From Monosporascus cannonballus (lineage: Eukaryota; Ascomycota; Sordariomycetes; Xylariales), in the NCBI GenBank assembly GCA_004154925.1, contig QJNS01000361.1:1-58557 (forward strand): DNA of 58,557 bases, given 5' to 3'. The position numbers and the translations under genes are program-made. This document shows positions 58,375 through 58,557 of the stretch, piece after piece (within the stretch, counting starts at the first letter, position 1; each line of letters starts with the position of its first letter). The notes below the pieces were generated by a model that had not been told where the DNA came from, ran no database searches, and saw only the letters and a list, made by a program, of their open reading frames with translations.

Positions 58375-58557
58375 GGTTATCGATCCATTTGAGCCGGGCT
58401 GTGTTGTCCTGGGATATGAAAGGTCGAAGGTGACGATGGGAAGGAATGCAATACAGCAAGCAGCAGCTATGGTGGGGGGGTCCCCAGAAAATTGGAGCCA
58501 ATGATTGCATCATGCAAATGTAGAATGGGGGGGGGGGGTTTTATGTATTGTCACCGG
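58375..58557. other. upstream region of SKI8
   Basis: Contains the presumed 5' leader and promoter of SKI8 on the minus strand. It includes a run of 12 G at 58,527-58,538. A 63-codon plus-strand frame overlapping the ATG region is not supported. Confidence 0.5.

Noticed and set aside
1..58557. CRISPR arrays, bacterial operons or ribosome-binding sites
   Set aside because: The window is clearly eukaryotic (spliceosomal introns); no regularly spaced repeats were seen.

Overview
This window looks like a chromosome segment of a filamentous ascomycete (Pezizomycotina, probably Sordariomycetes-like). The evidence is short GT-AG introns with CTAAC/CTGAC-like branch sites, fungal-type protein families (HET domain, DUF7918-like, LCB3-type phosphatase, SKI8), and a sharp split between a gene-free, extremely AT-rich block and a gene-bearing, GC-balanced block. 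The AT-rich block is what repeat-induced point mutation (RIP) leaves behind. The species cannot be named from the sequence. LAYOUT. 1 to about 15,290 is an AT-rich, RIP-like desert with no credible gene. It contains a decayed Tc1/mariner element (7,225-8,613, with recognisable inverted termini, TA flanks and DD34E remnants). It also contains an unmutated GC island (about 9,489-10,602) that looks like an LTR or similar element and carries a nested hAT-like MITE with a perfect 8-bp target duplication. 15,290-23,450 holds a protein-kinase-like gene (minus, 5 exons) and an arrestin-like gene (minus, 3 exons). 23,459-26,360 holds a PPIL3/CYP10-type cyclophilin and a DUF7918-like protein ending in a SUMO-interaction-like motif. 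27,000-29,000 is a small repeat nest: two 208-bp solo LTRs of one family in opposite orientation, each with its own 5-bp target duplication, one of them splitting a tRNA-Leu-like sequence. 29,999-34,446 holds a DEDDh exonuclease-like gene and a secreted arylsulfatase. 35,261-37,993 is a HET-domain pseudogene with at least six lesions. 38,849-49,288 is a housekeeping block: LCB3-type sphingoid-base-1-phosphate phosphatase, an SDR reductase, SUMO E1 subunit UBA2, a queuosine-salvage protein, and DNA polymerase delta subunit 4. 50,181-50,296 is a poly-G / N / poly-C assembly scar. 51,851-52,026 is a decayed third LTR copy. 52,342-53,657 is a secreted alginate-lyase-like gene. 57,155-58,374 is SKI8, whose first coding exon is only the ATG. 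HOW GENES RELATE. There is no operon and no obvious metabolic cluster. Possible functional links are loose: UBA2 makes the SUMO E1 and the DUF7918-like protein could bind SUMO; the SKI8 product and the DEDDh exonuclease both belong to RNA-processing families. Most genes were reconstructed by joining exons by eye, with splice phase checked at every junction. Reading frames close exactly for all intact multi-exon genes reported. I did not find a convincing wholly new system. The most unusual items are the nested unRIPed island in the RIP desert, the inverted solo-LTR pair with the split tRNA-like sequence, the multiply broken HET gene, the ATG-only exon, and the altered first catalytic motif of the exonuclease.
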